Assembly (NCBI GenBank): GCA_018340805.1 | Contig: JACMZG010001911.1 | Coordinates: 54,483,132 to 54,547,131, forward strand | From: Microvelia longipes | Lineage: Eukaryota; Arthropoda; Insecta; Hemiptera; Veliidae | Direction of reading: 5' to 3' | Length of the DNA stretch: 64,000 bases | In this document: positions 11,012-22,199 of the stretch, piece after piece | Layout: each line of letters opens with the position of its first letter | Position numbering within the stretch: the stretch's first letter is position 1 | The notes under the pieces: generated by a model | What the model was told of the DNA's origin: nothing | Database searches by the model: none | What the model saw: the letters and a program-made list of their open reading frames with translations, nothing else | Made by a program: the position numbers and the translations under genes

Positions 11012-13475
11012 TATCCCAGATAACACAGCATTTGGGGTTATTATGGGGGAAATAATTGGGAATAGGGGAAATATGCTACATCCTAAATATATGAGGGAAA
11101 AATCTAAGGGTGTGATTAGGGCCTTTTTTAGTCATCGGATATCTGACGTGTCTTCAAAAATGAATGGGGTCCAAAATAGGATTTTATGGGGGAAGAGATG
11201 AGTGGGGATTGAAAGGGGAAATTATCATGGACCGTATTTATATAATATAGGGGAAGAGATATGGGGGATATAAAAGGGGATTTTATCATGGACCGTATTT
11301 ATATAATATAGGGGAAGAAATATGGGGGATATAAAAGGGATTTTATCATGGACCGTATATATATTATTAAGGGATGAAATATGGGGGATATAAAAGGGGA
11401 TTTTATCATGGACGTATATATTTATATAAGGGATGAAATATGGGGATATAAAAGAGGAAATCATGGACCGTATATAAATTATATAGGGAAGAAATATGGG
11501 GGATATAAAAGGGGAAATTATAATGGACCGTATATAAATTATATAGGGGAAAAATATGGGGGATATAAAGGGGAAATTATCATGGACCGTATATATATTA
11601 TATAAGGGATGAAATATGGGGGATATAAAAGGGGAAATTATCATGGACCGTATATAAATTATATAGGGAAGAAATATGGGGGATATAAAAGGGGAAATTA
11701 TAATGGACCGTATATAAATTATATAGGGGAAGAAATATGGGGGATATAAAAGGGGAAATTATCATGGACCGTATATATATTATAAAGGTAACTATTACGA
11801 GGAAATATGGGGCAAATTATTATGGACCGTATTTATTTATACAGGGGAAGAAATATGGGGGATATAAGAGGGGAAATTATCATGGACCGTATTTATATTA
11901 TACAGGGGAAGAAATATGGGGGATATACATGGGGAAATTATCATGGACCGTATACATATTATACAGGGGAAGAAATATGGGGGATATAAATGGGGAAATT
12001 ATCATGGACCGTATTTACATTATATAGGGGAAGAGATATGAGAGATATTAAAGGGGAAACTAACATGGAACGCATTTATAATATATAGGGGAACTATTTA
12101 TAAGGAAGGGGGTCCTTTCCTGACATGCACACTTATATCAAACTTGTATCAGGATTGACCTTGTGGCTTTGTGGAGTATTTTCACTGTATACCGCCATTT
12201 TATTGTCCATGTGCTATTGTGCTACTGTGTATCTGATTAGTCTGATTGATATTTATTCCATAGAAAATTTATTCTTCATTATTCATATTCATTCGTTCAC
12301 TAAACAATTCATAAGTACCTATATTTTATTAATTTTTAGTTATTTCATATTTTGTTATTTGTTTGTAATTTTGTAAAGTAATAAGCATAAGATCTGAAAT
12401 CACGTGCACATGATTTCAACAAAAAAACTTCGAAGTTTAATCTCACCCATAGAATTCCTTTTATCTAGCTTATTTACATATTTTTTTTGTAAAAATTAAT
12501 CTATTTTGATAAAATATGGTACACACCAAGCTGTTAGTTATTCGTTATACTATTTTTTTTAATGCTATACTGAAGTTAATATTTGTATATTTGATTGTTT
12601 ACTGTCTACTGTATCTGTTTTTTTTTATGCCGTAGGGTTCAAAAGTGAAATCATTAAAGAAGTTTCTGCTATAAGAGTTTTGATTGAAAGTTTGATTGAA
12701 ACCAAAAATATATTTTTTTCATGATGGCGTCGTACACAGAGATGGGAGGAAAACAAAAACTTACACTATACCATCCTATACAATTTAAAAAAATAAAAGA
12801 GCATACATGATATTTTGTAACTAAATCTTTTTTATTGTGACAATTTGGCTGGACTAATATTCCTTTAGGGATCAATTTTTTTTTTTTTATATAGAGCATT
12901 AAAATAAACTTCTTCTTTTTTTATATATAATATTGTAATTTTGTAATACATATTATAATTCTGTTCTAAAATAAATGTTTATAACATATTTATTATTTTT
13001 TTTTTTTTACTTTTGTAGTGTAGAACCTTTGTTTATTTTGTTTTTTCAGCAGGAGGATCACATTTTGTGAACTATTTAAGGACCATAAGGTCCTCCTTAT
13101 TTAAGGGCCATATGGTCCTCCTTATCTGGCAGGAATAAGGTCCTCCTAGAGTAATGATGAGGGGTTATCTGATTGGGACCTAATATGAGCCACTGAACAT
13201 ACATACTTGGCAGGGATATAAGGTCCTTGTAGGGCATTAATACTAATAATGGGTGAGAAGGAAATGGACCTGATATGACCCACACATATGACAGGGATAA
13301 GGTCTTTATCAAGATCATCGAATATATATAGGGGAAATATCTTGAAATGAAGGGGAAATATGCTATTATCTGATGTGCCCCTGATAGGAGCCCGCGAACA
13401 CCCCCAAGTTTCGCCCTCATAATTTTTAGTATATATGGTCCCCATATCACCCCTTTATTTGTGTTATCTGGGATA
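11012..13475. mobile_element. TIR element (TCCCAGATAACACA ends, TA duplication) carrying a minisatellite
   Basis: TCCCAGATAACACA at 11014-11027 is exactly inverted at the right end (13460-13473). Each end is flanked by TA (11012-11013 and 13474-13475), as expected for a TA-targeting DNA transposon such as Tc1/mariner relatives or PIF-like families with short duplications. Subterminal purine-rich blocks GGGGAAATATGCTA occur near both ends. The 2.46-kb body has no transposase frame. It contains a 61-bp tandem array and an AT-rich middle. Right-side blocks GGACCATAAGGTCCTCCTTA and AGGACCTTATTCCTGCCAG-type (opposite strand) are repeated around 13080-13320. The element is non-autonomous. Confidence 0.7.
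11205..12095 (+). repeat. Minisatellite, about 61-bp unit, about 15 units, G-rich strand
   Basis: Each unit contains ATATGGGGGATATAAAAGGG, GAAATTATCATGGACCGTAT and an AT-rich link with TATAGGGGAAGA. About 15 units follow one another with small indels. The plus strand is strongly G-over-C biased, giving spurious open frames on both strands. The array lies wholly inside the 11012-13475 TIR element. Confidence 0.9.
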
Positions 13476-15280
13476 AATCCTAATTTAAATAATAATGAAA
13501 CTAATAATTTAAAACTAAAAACTAATAAAAATAAAGGTAATAAAACAAGTGTTGAAAAATATCATGCTAATAAAAGTTTTTTCTTAACACCGGTCAATAA
13601 AAAAGAAATAAATGATATAATAAAAAAATTAAGCAACTCTGAAGCCAAAGATATGTACTCTATAAATAATAAAACCATTAAAATTCTATCCCCAGTAATA
13701 ACCCCCCATATCGTTAGAATAGTTAATGAAACTTTTGAAAAGGGTGTCTTTCTGGATGAAATTAAAATCAGTAAAGTTATTCCTTTATTAAAAAAAGACG
13801 ATCCAACAAATATTAACAACTACAGGCCAATAACAATAGTACCAATTATATCTAAAATTATTGAAAAGGTAATACACTGTCAAATTTTAAAATTCTTGCA
13901 AAAGTACAAACTTCTATCTGAATGCCATCATGGTTTCCTGCCCAACAAATCAATTAATAGTGCACTCTTTCAGTATCAGAAATTTGTTTACGATTGTTTA
14001 AATAATAATGAGAAGGTGGCTATTCTGAGTGCTGACTTGACTAAAGCTTTCAATGTAGTTGATTTAGAAATATTATTAGAGAAATTAGAAAAACTAGGGA
14101 TCAGAGGCTTACCTAACGACTTGATTAAGTCTTACTTACTTAACAGAAGGCAACAAGTGTTGCTCACTCATAATAGAAAAAATGTTAAATCCAATATTTT
14201 AACTCCATCATCAGGGGTGCCCCAGGGCTCAGTTTTGGGGCCCCTACTCTTTTTACTTTTTATATATGATTTACCTGATTGCATGAATCAGGTAAAAATA
14301 TTTTTTTATGCAGATGACACAACTTTAATTATTTCAGCAAAAACCTATCAGTTATTATTAAAAAAAATTGACAAAACGGCGAGGTTCTGTCAAAAATAAT
14401 AAATTAATTCTAAATAAAAAAAACTAAAATTTTAATAATTAAACCTAAAGCTATAAATGCGATATTACCTTCTAGTATTGAAGGTATAGATATAGTCAAT
14501 ACAATTAAACTTTTAGGAGTTAAATTAGATAGTAACTTGGAATGGACTAGCTATTCATCTGAATTAATTAGTAAACTCTCTTCAACTTGTTATTTGTTAA
14601 AGTATTTTAGACACTTTGTACCTTTGGAAACACTAAAGAAGATTTATTTTGCACGTTTCAATTCTCTCTTATCATACGGCTTGATTCAATGGGGTGCTTC
14701 TAGTAACATGAATCAAGTATTTTTAAAACAAAAGAGAGCAATAAGATCAATGCTTGGCCTTAAGCCCAGAGACAGCTGTCATGCTTGGTTTAAAAAACTA
14801 AATATTCTTACTTTGCCTTTTCAATATATTCTAAATATATTGTTGTTTGTACATACAAAGAAAACATACTTTCAAACACTTGGCAAGGGGAAATATAAAA
14901 CTAGAAGAGCTAGTAACTTAGGTATTGAAAACCATAAATTAGAAGTGTATAAAAAAACCCAATGTATACTGGACAACTGTTTTACAACAAGCTACCAAAA
15001 AACATTAAAACTATCAATCCAAAAGATATAATTAAGTTCAAAAAAAGTATTAAAGATTTTTTATTATCAAAACAATACTATAGTTATAATGAATTTTCAA
15101 ATGACAATATTGTTATTGAAATAAATTCAAAATGTAAGCCTACAGTTACTAGCTCAAATTGATTTTAAAAAACTTATTTATTTAATTTGCAATGTATTTT
15201 GTACTCTTAGATATAAGCTATGACATGTTCTCATTCCATTATGTATGGTAAAAAAGAATTAAATATATTTATTTATTAAT
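13476..15280 (+). pseudogene. Non-LTR retrotransposon (LINE) reverse transcriptase, 5'-truncated, frameshifted
   Basis: The first frame, open to 14397, has the RT fingers and palm in order: NYRPI (13818), HHGFLPNKS, ADLTKAF with the first catalytic Asp (codon at 14034), GVPQGSVLGP (14214) and FYADDT (14304) with the catalytic Asp pair. After a stop at 14396-14398 the protein continues in shifted frames with KLLGVKLDSNLEW, SLLSYGLIQWGAS and then, from about 14962, MYTGQLFYNKLPKNIK, ending at 15162 with KDFLLSKQYYSYNEF. This C-terminal pattern is typical of Jockey/CR1-group insect LINEs. No endonuclease domain is present. The breaks near 14398, 14420 and 14955 all lie at A-runs. The 3' end is AATTAAATATATTTATTTAT at about 15258-15280. 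The usual Asp of KAFD is Asn here. Confidence 0.9.
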
Positions 15281-17020
15281 TCCTTCAGTCAATGGTAACA
15301 TAGTCGGATTAAGAATAGTATATTTTGATCCAACAGATCATATTGAATAAATTTATGGATTAGTTGGAGGATTAACTAATTGTTATTTTTAAATCGATGG
15401 ACTATACTTTTAAGCAAATGGTATTGGTATTCGCCACAATTCGGTAGAGCTATGTTGATTAAGTGCTGAGATTAAAATGTAGTACAAAGAATTTAAATTG
15501 ACTATGTTTTTAATAGTTTTAAAACAAGTGTCCAAATTTACAAATGCAAATCCTCCCAGGACTTGCATTTGTATTTATTTCTTACTTGAGTTAGGTTTAG
15601 ACAAGACATTAGTAAGTACCATACTGAGTCTGGTTCTTTTTTACAGAGAGGGCATTCATAATCAATTGAAAGATTCCATTTTTTACCTTTGAAGTATTTT
15701 TTCTTTTTGTAAATCAGCTTTAAAATTTATTTTATTTATCAGCTTTCATATTACTAGATTTTTTAAGGAAATTGGGCATATTTGTCCTATAGATCATACA
15801 AACTATGCTGATCTTTCCCAAATAGGCATTTCACACCATTCTCCCCACTTTATAGAGCTCAGAGTATGCTCGTCATGAAAAGGTTTTAGCGTATTTCTTA
15901 AGAAAAATTTAAAAAAAAATGAGAAACAAGTAGTACTGCTCAAGTTAAAAACCATAAACAAAAAATTTAAGTATGAAATGGATCGTTAAACACAAAAACA
16001 AGCATCAAAATAAATCCAGTATAGAGTTGATACGACAAGTTTCCAAAAGGTCAAAAAATGCCATAATCAACTAGAAAAACTAAAAATTGGGATGATTTTA
16101 GAGGTTCTGAATTAAATGAAATCGGACCAGTGTCTGTCTATGTGTGAAGTCAAGGTTACCCAGGTTCTAATGTTGGAACCACTGATATTTTTTTTATTTG
16201 CATTAACTAAGTATATAACTACAAAATAATACTAGCCGGGGGTTCAGAATTACCCTAGGACTGCTTGATTTCTTATACAAGTCTACTTTTTGGTTTGTGA
16301 GTTTATGATGTCTAATGTGTAACACTTTATCTTGTAAGTAGATCTTTCAAAGGAAATTCGTATGTTTACTCCAGACATTATACTTAAATGTTATTTTTTC
16401 CAAACCAGCTCTATGTTTTAACGCTCTTCTTTAGGACAATTGACTTACATCTGATTTTAATTTTATTTGTTTTAGCGCCCCAAAAACATAGAAATTGATA
16501 CCCCAACCAATTTTTTGCTTACCTACCTTTAATTCAGTTGTCCAGTTATTTAGCATTTTTTACTTTTTTAGGGAAGTCTCATCGACTCAAGACAAATATG
16601 CATTAAAAACAACAACATACTCAAAATTTTGTTTTACTAACTATATTTATGATAATGTATCAAATAAAAAGATATTGAGAAATATATACTATCTATAAAG
16701 ATATACTGGTATTACACAGTTGCAGAGAGTATTTATTATAAAAACAAATTGTATAAAAAAATACTTTTTACATTAAAATTACATGTACTAAAAAATTACA
16801 GTTAATATTTACAGCTCTTAAAATACAAAATTCAGCTACAGAGGCCCATGAGCTGGGAATTGCCTCCAGAATGATAGATTTCTCACCTAGCAAACCATTC
16901 CTTTCATGATTTATTCATTAATTTATTATTTTCTTCTCAGAAAAATTTCAATTTATAAATAATTTTTTGAAAGTAAATGTGCCTGTTTATTACATACTTT
17001 AATATAATATATTAAAGTAG
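15281..17020. other. AT-rich spacer with decayed MITE arms
   Basis: A degenerate family D arm lies at 15880-15955 (GGTTTTAGCGTATTTCTTAA) and a terminal fragment CTTTCAAAGGAAATTCG at 16345-16361. Nothing else is supported on either strand. Confidence 0.45.
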
Positions 17021-17023
17021 TGT

Positions 17024-17655
17024 CATGTCTCACTCTGTTTACTTGCGATTAACTCATCAGGACACTGACAGAGCCTGAACTCTATCGGACCTTTAATTAA
17101 AATTCCAAAAAATATAATCTGAAGTATTAACTAGAGATGAGTGGTGCTCTCTTACCGCCATCATGCTTGGCAAGCAATATGAAGCTTCTCATGTTTTGCA
17201 AAACTCAGTAGTATCAAAAGATATATGTTTTGCTTGCCAAGTATGGAGAGTGGGATATTTCATTATGTTGAGCCATCAATGATAAAGATTGTTAAATGAT
17301 GGAACAGTTTCCAGATGTAGCATTGCATTTTGCTTGTTACATTTCCTAGGTGCCTCTCGCATAATTATATTGTGTCAACTATTTTTGTTTTTTTGCAAAA
17401 CTTGGTAGTATCAAATGATACATGTTTTACTTGCCAAGCATGATGGCGGAAAGAAAGCACCGCTCCTCTCTGGCAAATACTTCACATTATTATATACTTT
17501 AGCATTTTAATTGAAGGTCAGAGTGAGTTCAGGCTGTCAGCGCCCTGATGAGTTAGTCATTAAGTAGAGATTTTTAAATGATGGAACAGTTCCCAGATGT
17601 AGCATTGCATTTTGCTTGTTACATTTCCTAGGTGTCTCTCACACAATTATAATGT
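17024..17655. mobile_element. P/Q/R inverted-repeat element, diverged copy
   Basis: The left arm, about 17030-17180 (ACTCATCAGG, ACAGAGCCTGAACTC, then ACCGCCATCATGCTTGGCAA), is the reverse complement of about 17428-17575. Between and after the arms lie two copies of the P block (AATGATGGAACAGTTTCCAG at about 17295 and a second at 17577), which contains TTTTGCTTGTTACATTTCCT. The same blocks occur at 36253-36885 in a better-preserved form and at 57115-57260 as a P block alone. The element is non-coding. Confidence 0.7.
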
Positions 17656-17659
17656 GTTT

Positions 17660-18800
17660 ACTTATATTCTGTTAACTCCAAGAGTAAATAAATAACATTT
17701 GAAAGTTATTGTTCATAGAAGTTTGTTATGTTTGTGTATTATGTTACAGAGATGTTTATATTATGTTTATTGATAATTGTTCATTTTCATAGTTTATGTT
17801 TATTGTTATAATATTATATTGCATGTTTAAAGATGTTTATAGTAATTATGTTGTCGGCATGTCAATGAACAAAATATAATCAAATATGCTCATCTTTGAT
17901 GTACAATAACAACCTCTGGTGTGGAGGTTTTCAGTTTATGCTTTATAGTCTCAAAATTAGTACTTCCACTTTTTCATCAATTGTACTGGTTCTTTTAATG
18001 CATGTGTTCCTGTCATGGTCATTCTCTCATAATAAACTATGCAAAACATTTAGTTCTGCATGCAAAGCCCAGTTTAAAATTTTGGTTTTGAAATTATTTT
18101 GCTCATTTCATTTTTTAAAAAATGAGCAAGAAGTGGAAGTGCTCCTGCTCAGAGCATAAAACATAAACCTTGAGGAAGAAATAGAAATGAAAGAAAGGAA
18201 AACAACAACCAAAGAGACTTATACTACTAGAAGGAGGACTAGGGTTGAATATCACAGAGATTAGAGGTCTTGTTCTGTGACAATGTCATTAGATACCATA
18301 ACTGTACTTACTCCTACTCTAGGGAGACTAGAGACTCCCCACCACTCTACAACTCATAGTGGCTAACAAATTTAGAATGCACCCAACAAATCACTGGCAT
18401 TTTTCAGTGACGGTCACATTAAATCACTTTATACAAGACAGATAATTAAAGAATATATCCAATAATTAAAACATATTTTAAATTCATTTGACTTAATTTA
18501 AGATAAAATAGTCAAAAAGTAATGTAATATTTATATGAAATTGTAATTATTATGAAAAATCAAAAAATGACATCACCAATGTACAGAAATCGTACTAAGC
18601 TACCCAAGTCATGATAAGAGTCCTTGTATTCTTCCTCTAGTAGTGTAAGGCTCTTAGGCAGCAAAGCAAGTAGTTTGCAGACCTCTGCCCTAGAATTTTT
18701 AAAAATCTAGCAAGTACTTATTAAAATAACAACTGGATAAAAACTTTTGAAAGAGTAAAATAAATAATAAAATTTAACCTAATTATGAACTTACTTTTTA
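17660..18800. other. AT-rich spacer
   Basis: No supported feature. The 17896-18159 frame is cysteine-, phenylalanine- and leucine-rich with no homology that I recognise and no flanking splice or initiation context. Confidence 0.4.
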
Positions 18801-18804
18801 TGTT

Positions 18805-19525
18805 ACCTAATAGTCCAGGAGCCAGACCTGATGAAACATGACACATTTTACTGCTTTAATCCAATTTTTTAAAAAAAATATACCTTAAATGAAGAAGAAA
18901 AAACATAGTCTGCCTCCCTAAATATGATTGTGCATGCTTTAAAATTTGGAAATAGCAAACATTTTAGGTTTCTTGAAATAAGTGGTTCCCTGTTAGTCGT
19001 GTGCACAACTTGAAAAGGGCATTTTTTCATTTCCAATAAATTGAGTGTTCAGTCATCAAAATTGGATAACTACAAGCAAAGTTAATGCATTGGGGAAAAC
19101 CACCAACAAATTATTTTTTGCTAAGTCAGCAAATTTCTTTTAAAAAAAATGCTTACATATGGTGCATTTTTAAGTCATTTTGCAATAGCTATAACTCTGG
19201 TTGAAGTTATCCAATTTTGATGAATAAGCACTCAATTTATAGGAAAAATCAGCTTTACAAAATGTCCTCTTTAAGTTTTGCTCATAACTAACCACTTAAC
19301 TTAACTAAACACTCATTTTGAAAAACCAACACCAAAAACAAACACCATTTAGAAACCAAAAATTTGTGCGATTTTCTAAAATTTTGAGTGTTCTAAAAGG
19401 GGTCTACTCTGGATAGGCAAACTATGTTATTTCTTCATCATTTAAGATATATTTTTTTAAATTGGTTAAAAGCAGTACAAAATGAGTCATGTTTTTTCAG
19501 CTCTGGCTTCTGGGCTAAAAACCTA
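18805..19525. mobile_element. Foldback element, about 350-bp imperfect arms
   Basis: Successive blocks on the left are matched in reverse order and orientation on the right: CCAGGAGCCAGA with TCTGGCTTCTGGG, AAACATGACAC with GAGTCATGTTT, TTACTGCTTTAATCCAATTT with AAATTGGTTAAAAGCAGTA, AACATAGTCTGCCTCC with GGATAGGCAAACTATGTT, TTGAGTGTTC with GAATAAGCACTCAA, and CAAAATTGGATAACT with AGTTATCCAATTTTG. The centre is near 19140-19150. There is no coding frame. A transcript across it would fold into a long imperfect duplex. Confidence 0.75.
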
Positions 19526-20401
19526 CTTAGTCATTTATCTAATGAATTGGCAAAAACAGAGAAGATGAAGTTCATTACTTAGTTAAGCCAGAAGTTTGAA
19601 TCAAACGGTTGAATCAAAAGAAATACTTAAAATTATTTAACAGAAACACTCAAATTCATACTTAAGGTACTTAATTGTATTAGAGCACACAATTTTGCAA
19701 CACAAAGTTAGTAAAAACTTAAACTTAATAATTAACAATATTTAACAGCACTAAGTTAACCCTACTTTTGACTTGATTCCACCAGACTTTTAACTTCATT
19801 CTGAAACCTTTTTTCCTGTAACAAATTCAACATAATTACATTACTGCAAATGATAAGATATTATCCAAGCGATATGATGATATGATATTATATCATATTC
19901 GTTATGCTTGTCCCCACAACTTCAGACTTGTTATGCTCTGGGTGTGTGCGTCGTTTGTCACTGTATCTTCTAGTGTATTTATGCTAAAGAGTTGAAACTT
20001 GGTACAAAGTCAGTCTTTAGGTCTTAGGTCCACTTGTACTATCCGGAAAATAATACTTTTACGTTTTTATTAACATAAAAATATGTTAATTAAGGACTTT
20101 ATTTAAACATTATTTAACCCCCAATAATGATTCTGCAAAACTTGGGAAAATTCATAAAGTATATTGGTCTTGTGACTTATATAGGATACGGTGGTATGGA
20201 TTCACTATACCTTACCTTGAGAACTCCAGGTAGTTTTACTACCAGAAGGATATACTTGAATAAATTAGCATTTTTCTAGGAAAAATGAGCTTATAAGGTT
20301 GTCATGGAGGAAAGGTGGTTGCTTTATTAAAATTGGGGACTTACTTATCAAGAATATATACATATGTAGCCTAATATGTAATTATAATTTTATATATAAA
20401 G

Positions 20402-20434
<33 letters not shown>

Positions 20435-20479
20435 CCTATACATATGATGATATGATATTATATCATATTCGTTATGCTT

Positions 20480-21037
20480 GTCCCCACAACTTCAGACTTG
20501 TTATGCTCTGGGTGTGTGCGTCGTTTGTCACTGTATCTTCTAGTGTATTTATGCTAAAGAGTTGAAACTTGGTACAAAGACAGTCTTTAGGTCTTAGGTC
20601 CACTTGTACTATCCGGAAAATAATACTTTTACGTTTTTATTAACATAAAAATATTTAATTAAGGACTTTATTTAAACATTATTTAACCCCCAATAATGAT
20701 TCTGCAAAACTTGGGAAAATTCATAAAAATGGCCATAAAAGTGATGATTGGTTTGAGATTTGGCGATACAGCATGTATTTCTACGGTTTTTGTTGGATCA
20801 TAAAAGTTAAGCAGCATCTAGCAAGGTCAGAGCCTGGATGGGTGACTGCTGCAAATAATACAAATGTATGAACTGTCTGAGGACGAACAAAGTGAGTCTG
20901 AAGTCAAGAGAAAGGGAGTCCTAAGTAGTGAGGGTGAGAGAAGCGAATCCGATATGATGAGCATAGCAATATGGTAAAGAATAGCATAGCGATATGGTAA
21001 AGAATAGTTTTGAGGTACCTCGTACCTGATTTTTATA
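20480..21037 (+). repeat. Family C composite repeat, copy with 5S-like core
   Basis: It begins with the family C upstream part (GTGTGTGCGTCGTTTGTCAC, AGTGTATTTATGCTAAAGAG), proceeds to a 5S-like core at 20803-20851 and ends with the characteristic tail: CTGAGGACGAACAAAGTGAG, GAGAAGCGAATCCGATATGA and GAGGTACCTCGTACCTGATT. Confidence 0.8.
20803..20851 (+). repeat. 5S rRNA-derived segment (internal control region) in family C
   Basis: AAGTTAAGCAGCATCTAGC is followed by GGTCAGAGCCTGGATGGGTG and ACTGCTG. In eukaryotic 5S rRNA this is the region of box A, intermediate element and box C (AAGTTAAGCAGC...GTCAGTACTTGGATGGGTGACCGC). The flanking 5S sequence is absent, so this is not a 5S gene but a 5S-derived promoter segment embedded in a repeat. 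Confidence 0.8.
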
Positions 21038-21325
21038 GTTGGTATTATTTATTATTATTTAATGTTAGTTGTAAGTATATTGGTCTTGTGACTTATATAG
21101 GATACGGTGGTATGGATTCACTATACCTTACCTTGAGAACTCCAGGTAGTTTTACTACCAGAAGGATATACTTGAATAAATTAGCATTTTTCTAGGAAAA
21201 ATGAGCTTATAAGGTTGTCATGGAGAAAGGTGGTTGCTTTATTAAAATTGGGGACTTACTTATCAAGAATATATACATATGTAGCCTAATATGTAATTAT
21301 AATTTTATATATAAAGTTTTAATAT

Positions 21326-21328
21326 ATA

Positions 21329-21410
<82 letters not shown>

Positions 21411-21440
21411 AATAAATATTATATATATATATATAATAAA
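21326..21440. repeat. (AT)n microsatellite
   Basis: Interrupted AT dinucleotide tract ending the block B duplication. Confidence 0.9.
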
Positions 21441-21814
21441 ACAATTAATGTTTTTTGGTTTTAGAGTTATATAGGTTACTTATAGAGTTTAACCTTACAC
21501 ATGTGCCATGAAAAATTAAAAAAAATAACACTTTTCCACAACATAAATTAAAACAGGATGCTTTAAAATATTTATTTAATTACCAATAAAAACCATAAAT
21601 AAATTACCATTTTAAAAATTTTAGACTGAAATTCAATATTAATTATATCTTGAACAGAACATTTTCCAGGGTTTTTAGCAGCATGAAGAACAAAAGGACA
21701 CAGTGGAGAGTGTTTCTCATGCTCTGACCTAAAAAATAATAAGTAGAAAACAAAATAAAATTCAACATTATTCAACAAAAGCGAATACTTAAAATACTAT
21801 CAAATAAACCAAGG

Positions 21815-22160
21815 TTGTATAATTCTGAAAAATTATTTAAAGATTGTAACACTCTTTCATTAAACCAACTCGCCCACTCTACACTCACATACATACACAA
21901 ACACGTTTCAGATTTCACAACAATACAACATGAACACAATACTAAACAAACATCACAACATAATCTGTACTTGCAAACCGTCACTAGTAAAGTAAAACAT
22001 GATTCTCTTCACCACCAGGGTGTTGTGCAATAAAATAAATTACCTAGTCCAATAAAAAACATATTAAACCTAAAACAATTTAAATCTTATCTGAAAGATT
22101 GGATAAAAATCATGTTAAATTTTAATTTACTATACATCTTTGTTTTGTAAATTTTAAATA
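21815..22160 (+). pseudogene. LINE ORF2 C-terminal fragment
   Basis: One frame reads LNQLAHSTLTYIHKHVSD, ..QHEHNTKQTSQHNLYL.., then a premature TAA at about 22030-22032, then NKLPSPIKNILNLKQFKSYL, KDWI. The H-NT- motif followed by (Y)NKLP-IK and FK-L-W is the usual C-terminal signature of Jockey/CR1-like RT proteins. The stop sits where Tyr of YNKLP is expected, a single-base nonsense change. The 5' part is missing. Confidence 0.75.
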
Positions 22161-22199
22161 CCTCAACTTTTGTTTACTCTACCAATAGGTTTTTGTACT

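Larger units (their letters stand above)
19871..21325 (+). repeat. Tandem duplication (A-B, A-X-B) carrying a family C copy
   Basis: Block A occurs at about 19875-20157 and 20447-20728, nearly identical over 280 bases (from GATGATATGATATTATATCA to AACTTGGGAAAATTCATAAA). Block B (from GTATATTGGTCTTGTGACTT to the (AT)n) occurs at 20158-20440 and 21074-21325. The second unit has an extra segment X, 20729-21073, containing the 5S-like sequence and family C tail. The first unit is therefore a duplicate with a 345-base internal deletion joined at AAATTCATAAA/GTATATTGG. Confidence 0.85.

Noticed and set aside
11225..12027. Several repetitive open frames on both strands (FISPIF.., GGYKRGN..)
   Set aside because: They arise from the 61-bp minisatellite, whose unit length and strand bias keep frames open by chance. 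There is no start context and no conserved frame relative to unit length.
17896..18159. 87-codon Cys/Phe/Leu-rich frame
   Set aside because: No recognisable domain, no splice or start context, and typical of AT-rich chance frames.
20803..20851. A true 5S rRNA gene
   Set aside because: Only the internal control region is present, embedded in a dispersed repeat found in both orientations. The 5' and 3' parts of 5S rRNA are missing.
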